Assembly (NCBI GenBank): GCA_029212405.1
Contig: JARGNR010000062.1
Coordinates: forward strand, 1 to 33,920
From: Saprospiraceae bacterium
GTDB lineage: Bacteria; Bacteroidota; Bacteroidia; Chitinophagales; Saprospiraceae
DNA length: 33,920 nucleotides
Direction of reading: 5' to 3'
Shown here: positions 9,471-17,460 of the stretch, piece by piece
How positions within the stretch are numbered: position 1 is the first letter of the stretch
Layout: every line of letters begins with the position of its first letter
The notes under the pieces: model-generated
What the model was told of the DNA's origin: nothing
The model's input: the letters and a program-made list of their open reading frames with translations, nothing else
The model's database searches: none
Translations under genes and position numbers: made by a program

Positions 9471-9510
9471 CAAAGTTAGTAGACACACTTTAATGAACAG
9501 TCTCTACTAA
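9471..9510 (-). promoter_or_regulatory. TA operon promoter with overlapping palindromic operator
   Basis: On the minus strand TAACTTTG (9471-9478) matches the Bacteroidota -7 box TAnnTTTG exactly and ends only four bases before the antitoxin ATG, implying a nearly leaderless transcript. Two 11-base arms, TTAGTAGACAC (9476-9486) and GTCTCTACTAA (9500-9510), are inverted repeats matching at 10 of 11 positions around a 13-base spacer. The inner arm overlaps the -7 box, as expected for a repressor site. Confidence 0.65.
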
Positions 9511-9642
9511 TGTATCATTTTCTGTGTGTATATCTAATTGTTAATAAACATCTCTGACCAATCCCCTTTAATACCTCTTTTCACATCATCCTTTAAGAAG
9601 TCCGGCACCCACTACTTATTCCATCCTTCCAATTTTAACTCG

Positions 9643-9650
9643 TATTTTTG
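9643..9650 (+). promoter_or_regulatory. Candidate -7 box of the small membrane protein gene
   Basis: TATTTTTG matches TAnnTTTG exactly and lies 17 bases before a GTG at 9667. It favours that GTG over the TTG at 9538 as the true start. No clear -33 TTTG is present. Confidence 0.4.
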
Positions 9651-9666
9651 GAAAAAATTTCTGCCC

Positions 9667-9978
9667 GTGACACAACAAAACCAATCCTCACCCCAACCAA
9701 AACCAAAAAGAAAACCCATTTTTTCAATCATTGCCATCGTCATGCCATTCCTATTTTTTGGCATTATGTTCATCATAGGAAATTACTTTCTAAAAATCAT
9801 CGACCCTTCCTACAAATACCATGTAATCGGGGGTATTGCTTCCCTCTTCCTGATCGGATTTATCTCTTCCATTATTGCTTTTCTAAGAAACGAACGTTCC
9901 TCCCTTTTAAAATGGTTGGGAGCTTTAATCAATGCAGCAGTGATTGTATTTTACCTCTTTGTGATATTTTTAGACTGA
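9667..9978 (+). CDS. Small hypothetical membrane protein
   Basis: Starting at GTG 9667 the product has 103 residues: a short polar, proline- and glutamine-rich N-terminus (QNQSSPQPKPKRKP), then three hydrophobic segments at about residues 18-40, 52-70 and 82-102. An in-frame TTG at 9538 would add 43 residues, but that stretch has no domain-like character and would place the start upstream of a good -7 box. The composition suits a small inner-membrane protein of DUF-type unknown function. No partner is evident. Confidence 0.6.
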   Translation: MTQQNQSSPQPKPKRKPIFSIIAIVMPFLFFGIMFIIGNYFLKIIDPSYKYHVIGGIASLFLIGFISSIIAFLRNERSSLLKWLGALINAAVIVFYLFVIFLD

Positions 9979-10157
9979 TAAATAATCAACTTTAGCAATT
10001 ATAGTTTAGAATAATGCAAAGACTCATCTGCGATTTCCAATTTCGAATGAACCCTATTTCTAGCGATTTTCCATAAAATAAAATGAGCAGACAAAAACGC
10101 AATCCTTACATCGCTCGTTTATCTGCCCGATCCTATACCCTCCAACTTTTCCTATTA

Positions 10158-11342
10158 TTAAATCTTTTTCTTTTCTCCGTCATGCAAAACTCTATAGTAT
10201 TCATCTCCATCAATGAGCAATCCCTCCGACTCTCCTTTTGGCCAATTTTTATGGTAATCCTTGGGGTGCTTTACATCAATTCCAATAACTTTCCCTTGGT
10301 ATTTCCGATTCACTTTGGACTGTAACGTATGTCCCACCACAATCGATTTTGCATCAAATTTATTCAATCCCTTTTCTACCTCTTCCTGAGTCAAATCATC
10401 CCTATAGTATCCTCGATACCAACAAATCCCCGTTTTGGTGGACATCAATATACCTTCAGATGTACTTTCTGGTGTACTTTCCCTTTTTGGAAAATAAGGT
10501 GTATAATAATTATTACGCAACACATGATTAATTTCATCTAATCCCAGTGATAGTTCTCCTACATCAGGATGGATCCCGCCATGAGCAAATAAGTTTCCAT
10601 TAATTTTTTCAATGCTATTCTTACTCGATAACCAGCGTCCCAACAAAGAATTTGGACTCAATAAATCAGTTTGATACCTCCCTAAAAAATTAGCCGCTGC
10701 CAAGTATTTATCTGCTGCAGCTTTGTAATTCCCTTGCATATTTTTTAACTCGTGATTGCCAATAATGAAATGCACGCACCCGCCTTCTTTTTCTGCATCT
10801 TGCTCCAGTTTGTAAATCAACCAAAGTACTTGAGTTACGGACCAACCTCTATCCACAAAATCTCCCACTAACACCAAATGTCCCTTTCCAAATGTCCAAT
10901 TTAATTTTTGATCTATCACCTTAGCATGAATTAGAAAATCTCTAAACGCTTTGTAACTGCCTTCAATATCAGAAATAGCTAAAATTGGATTTCCATCATT
11001 GTATGTCGTTTTAGGGGGCTCAATATTGGGACGAATCGTAAAATCGAAACTGGTGGAATCAATTTGAAAATAGCTGGATAGAGAAACTTCAGCATTGAGG
11101 GCGTATTCCCGTTTATCTACCACATATCCATCTCCCCTATTCCCACTTACATAATTGACCTGTACCGTACTGTCATTTTGATAGAACACATAAGGTCCTT
11201 CATTTCCAATGTGATACTTTAATGGATGATCACCATAATGCACAGCAGCACCATGATACAAGCCAAAAAAGACTGCACAAATTCCAAGTATCAATAAGGT
11301 GGAAAAAATATGCTTCAGGAATCGTATTATTCTTTTTTTCAT
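10158..11342 (-). CDS. Membrane-anchored calcineurin-like metallophosphoesterase
   Basis: From ATG 11342 the protein has 394 residues. One N-terminal membrane segment (about 8-30) is followed by a beta-rich linker and a PPP-type metallophosphoesterase domain from about residue 118. Metal motifs are visible: SDIEGSY (D125), GDFVDRG (D161, D164, R165), GNHE (N196, H197), FAHGGIHP and GHTLQSK. The usual D-x-H of motif I reads D-I-E, a form I associate with a Bacteroidota subfamily. The enzyme would hydrolyse a phosphoester outside the cytoplasm; the substrate is unknown. An ATG-less extension to 11384 is less likely. CAAACCTA at 11370-11377 (TAGGTTTG on the gene strand) is a possible -7 box. Confidence 0.88.
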   Translation of the reverse strand: MKKRIIRFLKHIFSTLLILGICAVFFGLYHGAAVHYGDHPLKYHIGNEGPYVFYQNDSTVQVNYVSGNRGDGYVVDKREYALNAEVSLSSYFQIDSTSFDFTIRPNIEPPKTTYNDGNPILAISDIEGSYKAFRDFLIHAKVIDQKLNWTFGKGHLVLVGDFVDRGWSVTQVLWLIYKLEQDAEKEGGCVHFIIGNHELKNMQGNYKAAADKYLAAANFLGRYQTDLLSPNSLLGRWLSSKNSIEKINGNLFAHGGIHPDVGELSLGLDEINHVLRNNYYTPYFPKRESTPESTSEGILMSTKTGICWYRGYYRDDLTQEEVEKGLNKFDAKSIVVGHTLQSKVNRKYQGKVIGIDVKHPKDYHKNWPKGESEGLLIDGDEYYRVLHDGEKKKI

Positions 11343-11551
11343 TTCAGTTAATTTTGAATTATTTTCAAACAAACCTAAATACAAACCATTGACAACTAAA
11401 ATTTTAGGGACAATCAGACCTTAACTGAAGTTATAAATAGCGCCCCTGCATCTAAAATACTTTCATCCCACCTATTATGCCTTTGATCACCCTTAAACGA
11501 TTGTTTGTCAACTTTTTTTGATGCTCTTGTTTATCCCCCTATTTTCATGAA

Positions 11552-12367
11552 ATGATTTACAATTTAAATAGAAAAACAAAGGTCCGAATTGCAATAATTG
11601 CAATAACAACAGCCCTTATTCCAATCGGCATTACTTTTTTTGAATTAATCACTACAGAAAAGGAATCTGTGGTATTCTTGGAAAATTACCCCACTCCAAT
11701 AAGTACGCTGGTGCTGCTTTATTATATCCTTCTAATTATCCTTGGTGCTGCTTGGTTCATCACCCAAATCATTTCATTATTCAAACTAAAAAATGAAAAA
11801 GCAAAAGCTGAATTACAACATTTAAAGAGCCAGGTGAATCCACATTTCTTTTTCAATACCTTGAATAATCTATATGGCCTAGTAGGAAAAGATGTTCAAA
11901 AAGCACAAAAATTGATCTTAAAATTATCGGAATTGATGAGATACAGTATTTATCAAGGAGAACGAGAATTTGTAAATTTAAGTGAAGAAGTTGACTACCT
12001 TACTAACTATATCGAATTGCATAGAATGCGTTATCGCAAAGAAATAGATGTTCAGTTTGAGATCGATATGGATGAGGATCATAAAATAATGCCATTGCTT
12101 TTTATCATACTTTTAGAAAATGCTTTCAAACACGGAATCGAAAATTTACCAACAGATGCTTACATTCATCTCTCCATTCAATCTCAAAACAACGAAGTGT
12201 TTTTTGAAATAGAGAATAATTTTGACACCTTACAGGAAAAGCGAGACCAAGGAATTGGGTTGAAAAACTTAAAAAGAAGATTGGAATTAATGTACCCTCA
12301 TAATCATACCTTAACCTTGTCTACAGAAAAAAATGTCTATAGCGCTCAATTAACATTGCAACTATGA
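11552..12367 (+). CDS. LytS-type sensor histidine kinase (His_kinase PF06580)
   Basis: The protein has 271 residues. Two membrane segments at about residues 12-33 and 50-76 have almost no sensor domain between them. The phosphoacceptor region LKSQVNPHFFFNTLNNLYGL carries His98. The ATP-binding part has ENAFKHGIE (N190, H194) and a G-box GIGLKNLKRRL at 234-244. It is therefore a minimal LytS/YehU-type kinase, typical of Bacteroidota. Its TGA overlaps the ATG of the response regulator (ATGA at 12364-12367), so the pair is translationally coupled. The signal sensed is unknown and may be membrane stress or a small molecule. Confidence 0.93.
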   Translation: MIYNLNRKTKVRIAIIAITTALIPIGITFFELITTEKESVVFLENYPTPISTLVLLYYILLIILGAAWFITQIISLFKLKNEKAKAELQHLKSQVNPHFFFNTLNNLYGLVGKDVQKAQKLILKLSELMRYSIYQGEREFVNLSEEVDYLTNYIELHRMRYRKEIDVQFEIDMDEDHKIMPLLFIILLENAFKHGIENLPTDAYIHLSIQSQNNEVFFEIENNFDTLQEKRDQGIGLKNLKRRLELMYPHNHTLTLSTEKNVYSAQLTLQL

Positions 12368-13059
12368 TTACCTATTTGATCATTGACGACGAATATATAG
12401 CCCATGATATCATAAAAGGGTATTGTGATTTATTGCCCACCATGCAATTGATGAAAAACTGCTATGATGGTTTAGAAGCTTTTGAGTATTTGAATAAACA
12501 TGAAGTGGATCTAATTTTTTTAGACTTAAATATGCCTAAATTAAAGGGGTTTGATTTCTTAAAAACATTAAAGAGACCACCAAAAGTTATTGTCACCACA
12601 GCCTATAAAGAATATGCGCTGGAGGGCTATGAACTCAACATTTCAGACTACTTATTGAAACCATTTGGATTTGATCGTTTTTTAAAAGCAATTAATAAAA
12701 CATTTAGTACTTATGCAGAAACTCCTACTAGTTCAAGTCCAACCCAGCCCACCTCCAAGCGAATTTTTCTGCGGAGCAATAAAAAATATACACAAGTGAA
12801 AATTGATACCATTTTGTTTGTGGAAGCATCTGGAAATTACACTAAAGTGGTGACCACTTCTGAAACAATTTCTATTCGAGAAAAAATATCTACGGTATTG
12901 GAAATGTTGCCCATTGATGATTTTTTACAAGTCCATAAATCATTTGCTGTTGCCCCAAGTCATATTAAAAGTATTGAAGGAAATCGAATATTTATTGCGG
13001 ATCATATTATTCCTATTGGCAAATATTACAAATCTAATATTTCAAAATTATTGCAGTAA
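12364..13059 (+). CDS. LytTR-family response regulator
   Basis: The protein has 231 residues. The receiver domain (1-120) has the acidic pair D8/D9, phosphoacceptor D54 in IFLDLNMPKLKG, T79 in VTTAYKEYAL and K99 in YLLKPFGF. A serine/proline-rich linker leads to a LytTR DNA-binding domain from about residue 134, with the typical ILFVEASGNYTKV and FLQVHKSFAVAPSHI segments. LytTR proteins bind spaced direct repeats and usually activate transcription. The next gene downstream on the same strand is the large secreted S74 protein, and a repeated GGATTCTAT lies between them, so that gene is a plausible target. Confidence 0.93.
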   Translation: MITYLIIDDEYIAHDIIKGYCDLLPTMQLMKNCYDGLEAFEYLNKHEVDLIFLDLNMPKLKGFDFLKTLKRPPKVIVTTAYKEYALEGYELNISDYLLKPFGFDRFLKAINKTFSTYAETPTSSSPTQPTSKRIFLRSNKKYTQVKIDTILFVEASGNYTKVVTTSETISIREKISTVLEMLPIDDFLQVHKSFAVAPSHIKSIEGNRIFIADHIIPIGKYYKSNISKLLQ

Positions 13060-13135
13060 AAATTGGCAATTGGGCTGATCCTTTCCATCTCCAAGAAAAT
13101 ATAAAAAGGACATACTTTGCCTAAACAGTATCATT

Positions 13136-13167
13136 CAATTATAAAGAAGGATTCTATTTTATAATTG
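13136..13167. terminator. AT-rich inverted repeat after the LytTR gene
   Basis: The 10-base arms CAATTATAAA (13136-13145) and TTTATAATTG (13158-13167) are a perfect inverted repeat around a 12-base loop. It may end the LytS/LytTR transcript, but the following bases are not a T run, so it may instead be part of the control region of the next gene. Confidence 0.35.
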
Positions 13168-13176
13168 GGATTCTAT
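13149..13176 (+). promoter_or_regulatory. Direct repeat GGATTCTAT upstream of the S74 protein gene
   Basis: GGATTCTAT occurs at 13149-13157 and again at 13168-13176, 19 bases apart start to start. Spaced direct repeats are the usual form of LytTR targets, and these lie between a LytTR gene and the gene it might control. The motif is not the textbook LytTR consensus, so this is a hypothesis. Confidence 0.3.
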
Positions 13177-13235
13177 CATTTTGCCTTCATCCAAATATCA
13201 CCCTTCAGAGTGACATTTCAAACAGATAGCTCCCC

Positions 13236-13243
13236 TACTTTTG
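13236..13243 (+). promoter_or_regulatory. Candidate -7 box of the S74 protein gene
   Basis: TACTTTTG matches TAnnTTTG exactly and ends 20 bases before ATG 13264. No TTTG is found at the expected -33 spacing, which fits a promoter needing an activator. Confidence 0.45.
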
Positions 13244-13263
13244 AAAGCAAATAACAACATGTA

Positions 13264-15996
13264 ATGAAGCAATTTATCCTCTTTTGCATTATCCTGCTTA
13301 ACTCCACTATTCTTCCCTCACAAAATGTAGGAATCAATACCACCACTCCTACCGAAAACCTCCATATTCGAGCCGACAGTAGTAAAGTTGCCATTCGATA
13401 CGACAACAAAAAATCCGTTGAAAATGGGGTGAATTATTTTACCGTAACCGGTACACCTTCTTCTGTATCCAATTTTCAAATCAACCCGTCCTACATAAAC
13501 TGGACCGATTTCAATGCGGCAAAACTGGTGAATTCAGACAATACGGCACTCAACAGTCCCATCCTAAATATCTATCCTGAAGTAGCCAATCAAGCTAGAA
13601 TCTTTTTTGATTTTGATACGGACATTCCCTCTACCGCAAACATTACCAATATGACCTTGCATGCAGAATGGAAGAGAATTGGAAGTGCTACGGGAGAATT
13701 ACGGATTACATCGATATGGATGCAACAAGCTGCAAATAATCAAATCTTGCTCTCATTCGGTAATTTCACCAAAATCACCTCCTCGACCGACGTTGTAGTA
13801 GCTCTACCCTTCAAAGAAGTAATTACCCCAGTAACGCCAGACATGCTGAACCTCAATGATTTTTTTATCAGTTTGACCAACTTACATTCTATTGCACAAG
13901 GGTCCAGCAGACTAGAAATTGATAAAATGTGGCTGGAGGTAGAATACAACGTACCTTCCGAAGGCACGGAAAATGTCTATTGGACTTCTGGGGTGAAAGA
14001 AGGCAATTATCAAATTACAAATTCAGAGGATCTAAACTCCAATGAATATCTGAAAATTGACGAAACGGGCGTCACACAACTGAAAGGTTTAAAAATTGCA
14101 GCCAATGCGGGACCCAATAAGTTTCTTACCTCGAGTAGCGACGGAATGGCATCCTGGGCCGACTTACCTATCCAATCAGAAGTACTATGGATCGATAAAA
14201 ACGATACCGCTGCCTATGCTTCAGGGCCCATCCAAATCCATAATGCTACAGGACAAACCGCAGTATTGTTTGACAAAGGAGAAAACCGACTCAACAACGG
14301 AATCAACTTTGCTGAAACAGATAATCGTCAATTTAATGTCCTTATTGATGCCAACAACGACCAAATCAATGAACAGTTCAACATCTACAAAGACAGCACT
14401 CAATTTAACGCTGAAAATCCAGCAATCCGATTCCAATTGGATGATGGTACCAGTTATTTCAATACGGCTGGGAATTTGGGTTTAGGAACAACAAATCCCA
14501 ATGCAGCTGCCCTCCTTCATTTATCTTCTTCTGATAAAGGGATTTTGATTCCTAAAATGACTACCGGCGAAAAAGAAGCTATCAATAGTCCTCCTTCAGG
14601 GCTCATGGTGTTTGATACCGACCTCCAACTCTTTTCCTTCTTTTCTGGAGGAGATTGGAATTCGATCAATGCGCTCTGGGCACAAAATCAAGACACTGCA
14701 TACTATAATGCTGGCCCCGTACAAATCGATAACAATGCAACTGATGCCGCTTTGGTATTTGACAAAGGTGAATCTCGGCTTAACAATGGAATCAATATGA
14801 TAGAAACTGAAAATAGATTGTTGAATGTAATCTTGGATGCCGACAATGATCAAGGCAATGAAGCGTTCTCCCTATTCAAAGACAGCACCGAGTTCGCGGG
14901 ACAAAATGCTGCTATCCGATTCCAATTGGATGGAGGCGATAGCTGGATCAATACGAAAGGCAATTTTATTGTCGGGTCAGATGAGCTACCAGGTGAAAGT
15001 CCACTTTTAGACTCTCTTTTTTTCTATGATGTTGCTCAAGCCGCTTTAAGAGTTGGTGTCTTGGATAATTCTGAAGATTGGTCACCAAGTAATATAGGAC
15101 ATGCATCTTTTGCCGCTGGACTCAATACAAGAGCTTTTGGATCTTCTTCCGTTGCTACTGGTGAAAATACAACTGCGTCAGGAGATGCCACCACAGCATG
15201 CGGTTGGTTTTCAACAGCATCAGGATTATACGCCACCGCATTAGGAGAAAATACAGCAGCAGTAAGTAGGACGTGTACCGCAATGGGAGATAATACGAGA
15301 GCTGCGGGAATTAATTCTACTGCAATGGGATCATTTACGGTCGCCAAAGGATATGCATCTACTGTAATAGGAGTTTTTAACGATAGTATTTACAATTTAA
15401 GTCAAACTACACCTAACCCAACGACCCCGCTGTTTATCATTGGGAATGGAGACAGTGATGCCAGTCGATCCAATGCAATGGTTGTGACTAAAGATGGTCA
15501 AATAGGGCTGGATTTGAATTCTCCGAGTACCCCAATTCATCACGGTAATGGTGCTCGACTTACTGCTGCGGGCGTGTGGTCCAACTCATCTGATCGAAGG
15601 TTAAAATCAGACATCCAACCTATTGCTTACGGTCTTCAAGAAGTGATGCGCCTTTCTCCTTCCAAATACATCGTGAATTCTACAGGGGAGGAAAGTATCG
15701 GTTTCATAGCGCAAGAATTAAAAGAGATAATTCCTGAAGTCGTTCATGGGAAGGAAGGAGAAATTTCCAAAGGAGAAACATTGAGTGTAGCCTATGGCAA
15801 TCTGGTGGCCGTGTTGACCAAGGCAGTTCAGGAACTTGCCCTCCAATCCAAAGATCATAAAGAGGCGATGGATGAAAAGGATATTCGTATTAATCAACTA
15901 GAAGCCAAAATCAAGAAAATGGAGGGGTTAGCAGCACGTGTAGAGGCATTAGAAAAGGTTTTTACTGCAACAAATTCGAAGGAAGTGAATGATTGA
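13264..15996 (+). CDS. Large secreted protein with YadA-head-like repeats and peptidase S74 chaperone tail
   Basis: The protein has 910 residues. A signal peptide (about 1-19, ending before QNVGINTTTPTENLHI) is followed by a beta-rich region. Two tandem copies of a unit of about 100 residues follow (about 305-408 and 469-570), each with an LFDKGE/VFDKGE-RLNNGIN core and an IRFQLD end. Next come YadA/Hep_Hag-like head repeats (about 615-700: ATGENTTASGDATTA, ALGENTAA, AMGDNTRAAG). Last is a peptidase S74 domain at about 770-860 with NSSDRRLKSDI (S775/S776, D777, K781), then a closing coiled coil (about 865-900). S74 domains trimerise a fibre and cut themselves off at the conserved serine. It is probably a trimeric surface fibre or adhesin. 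No T9SS tail is seen. Confidence 0.9.
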   Translation: MKQFILFCIILLNSTILPSQNVGINTTTPTENLHIRADSSKVAIRYDNKKSVENGVNYFTVTGTPSSVSNFQINPSYINWTDFNAAKLVNSDNTALNSPILNIYPEVANQARIFFDFDTDIPSTANITNMTLHAEWKRIGSATGELRITSIWMQQAANNQILLSFGNFTKITSSTDVVVALPFKEVITPVTPDMLNLNDFFISLTNLHSIAQGSSRLEIDKMWLEVEYNVPSEGTENVYWTSGVKEGNYQITNSEDLNSNEYLKIDETGVTQLKGLKIAANAGPNKFLTSSSDGMASWADLPIQSEVLWIDKNDTAAYASGPIQIHNATGQTAVLFDKGENRLNNGINFAETDNRQFNVLIDANNDQINEQFNIYKDSTQFNAENPAIRFQLDDGTSYFNTAGNLGLGTTNPNAAALLHLSSSDKGILIPKMTTGEKEAINSPPSGLMVFDTDLQLFSFFSGGDWNSINALWAQNQDTAYYNAGPVQIDNNATDAALVFDKGESRLNNGINMIETENRLLNVILDADNDQGNEAFSLFKDSTEFAGQNAAIRFQLDGGDSWINTKGNFIVGSDELPGESPLLDSLFFYDVAQAALRVGVLDNSEDWSPSNIGHASFAAGLNTRAFGSSSVATGENTTASGDATTACGWFSTASGLYATALGENTAAVSRTCTAMGDNTRAAGINSTAMGSFTVAKGYASTVIGVFNDSIYNLSQTTPNPTTPLFIIGNGDSDASRSNAMVVTKDGQIGLDLNSPSTPIHHGNGARLTAAGVWSNSSDRRLKSDIQPIAYGLQEVMRLSPSKYIVNSTGEESIGFIAQELKEIIPEVVHGKEGEISKGETLSVAYGNLVAVLTKAVQELALQSKDHKEAMDEKDIRINQLEAKIKKMEGLAARVEALEKVFTATNSKEVND

Positions 15997-16186
15997 TTTT
16001 GCACCAATTTGGATTTATAGTGGCGTAAGAAACTGATTAATCAAGTAGGTCAATTATTGGCTTCGAACTTATTTTTTTTAACACGCATAAATTCACCTTC
16101 CACCTAATTATCAATAAAAGATAATTTATTCCTACTATTCAAACATTTACACATATATATTATTACTATATATTTATTGAAGGGTG

Positions 16187-16441
16187 ATTCAGAAGTAGAC
16201 TAACTTTCAAAAACAAGAAGATTGAAATTTAAAAAGAGTAAAAAGAAGCGTGGCATTGACTGGGTTTTGGGAAGTGGGAGCGGCTATGCGTGCTGCATTA
16301 CCCAGTCAAGCGTTTTTTGGTTCGTTTTTTTGGCAATGCAAAAAATGAACGCCTGTCGTGGCGAACGACCATACTTGATTGAAAATCAATACCCCATATT
16401 TAGGTGAAAATAGAATTAAATGGGGTAATCATTCAGAAGTA
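16187..16441 (+). repeat. Structured element bounded by 11-bp direct repeats (possible ncRNA or MITE-like insertion)
   Basis: ATTCAGAAGTA occurs at 16187-16197 and again at 16431-16441, bounding about 233 bases. Inside are a perfect 10-bp inverted repeat (TTGACTGGGT at about 16256-16265 with ACCCAGTCAA) holding an inner GC-rich hairpin. A second stem follows with GTTCGTTTTTT paired to AAAAAATGAAC. A third stem pairs ACCCCAT (16391-16397) with ATGGGGT (16420-16426). The segment is locally more GC rich than its surroundings. The boundaries look like a target-site duplication, but there are no clear terminal inverted repeats. Strand is a guess from the T-rich stem order. Confidence 0.4.
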
Positions 16442-16514
16442 ATAGGTTTAAGACTATTGAAATAAAAGGATATTTGCTTTTGGTGAATATCCCTATTGAA
16501 AAGTGATCACTATT

Positions 16515-16546
16515 CGTCAAAAGAGCACTTAACTACTCTTTTGACG
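16515..16546. terminator. Strong hairpin between the S74 and EthD genes
   Basis: CGTCAAAAGAG (16515-16525) and CTCTTTTGACG (16536-16546) form a perfect 11-bp stem with a 10-base loop. It lies 25 bases beyond the stop of the minus-strand EthD gene and could act as a two-way terminator, although a T run is weak on both sides. Confidence 0.6.
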
Positions 16547-16570
16547 ACATTTTATAGTTCTTGAATCTGG

Positions 16571-16894
16571 TTAAAGTACCACTTCACTAATTTGAACCTC
16601 GGGCTCAATGTTGGTGAAGTTGGGCAGATCTCCTAGAATTTCAGTAGCATGAGGACCAAAAGCAGCTCCAAAATCTTCCACACTATCAAAGTACATAACT
16701 CCCATGCATACATAAGGAGCAGCCGATCCTGGAGCAGCACTTCCGACACCTTTGTCTACACTTGAACTTTTTAATTTATCACCCAATAATTTACCAACGA
16801 GTGGCATATGCGTGTTTAAATAATAATCCATATCAAAAATTTTGCCTTCTCCATTGGCGTACATAACAGATACTTTAGTCATTCCTTTACTCAT
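16571..16894 (-). CDS. EthD-domain protein
   Basis: The protein has 107 residues and is nearly all one EthD domain: KVSVMYANGEGKIFDMDYYLNTHMPLVGKLLGD at the start, and MGVMYFDSVEDFGAAFGPHATEILGDLPNFTNIEP towards the end. EthD-type proteins are small dimeric ferredoxin-like-fold (Dabb) proteins. The name comes from an ETBE-degradation operon, where the exact role was unclear, and most members are uncharacterised. It is a single gene with a strong hairpin just downstream. The alternative start M5 would shorten it slightly. Confidence 0.88.
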   Translation of the reverse strand: MSKGMTKVSVMYANGEGKIFDMDYYLNTHMPLVGKLLGDKLKSSSVDKGVGSAAPGSAAPYVCMGVMYFDSVEDFGAAFGPHATEILGDLPNFTNIEPEVQISEVVL

Positions 16895-17460
16895 AATTTA
16901 TTCTTTTTATTCCTACTCATATGGCTTTTCGATTACGCCCCGTTTTTGAAATGATTGCTGGCTTCATTATTTCTTTGAACTATTCGATGAAGTAATTTAT
17001 TCTCATAATGATCTACAACAAATTCAATACGGTTTGTGGTGGGTGCAGCGTGGATGGGACTTTGTACCTAGAGCAACTTATATGGGTTGCGTTAAAATCA
17101 GATACCGCGGCAGGTCACAAGATGGTATATTTTGGAATAAAGATAATCTAATTTGTTAAACTTAAATTCCATCTAAAATGATGTGATTTTTATATGCTTG
17201 AATGATAGAAATTTATGCTTTCTCCTATTTAATCTCTGAAAACAATGCATCCATAAATCGAAATTCAATTTAAGGTGTATCGCTGTCCTGTCGCTTAATT
17301 ATTTCTATTTCTACGAACCTACAATTCACTCCATCCAATCAGTGTTTTTTCTAGTTGTTTTAGTGGATTCATCCGTATGATTTTCATTTTATAATGAGAA
17401 AAGCTAGATCATAAAAAATACATCCCACATTCGAACCGATATCGAGTGTACGATACCTTT
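16895..17460. other. Long intergenic region with a possible gene fragment
   Basis: No full gene is seen. An open plus-strand frame of 70 codons without a start runs from 16950 to a TAA at 17158-17160 and reads like protein (QYGLWWVQRGWDF, then TYMGCVKIRYRGRS), so it may be the tail of a lost gene. The rest is AT-rich with no recognised signal. Confidence 0.35.

Larger units (their letters stand above)
15997..16570. other. Intergenic region holding a structured element
   Basis: No convincing protein gene lies here. A 61-codon ATG frame at 16222-16407 exists, but it runs through strong inverted repeats and is cysteine/tryptophan rich, so it is not called. The notable content is the element at 16187-16441 and a hairpin at 16515-16546, described separately. 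Confidence 0.5.

Noticed and set aside
15036-15347. 103-codon minus-strand frame with regular ALVLSPxA-like repeats
   Set aside because: It is the complement of the head-repeat region of the plus-strand fibre gene; the repetition comes from that gene.
16222-16407. 61-codon frame starting at ATG or an equivalent codon
   Set aside because: It runs across several strong inverted repeats and its composition (many Trp, Cys) fits a structured repeat better than a protein.
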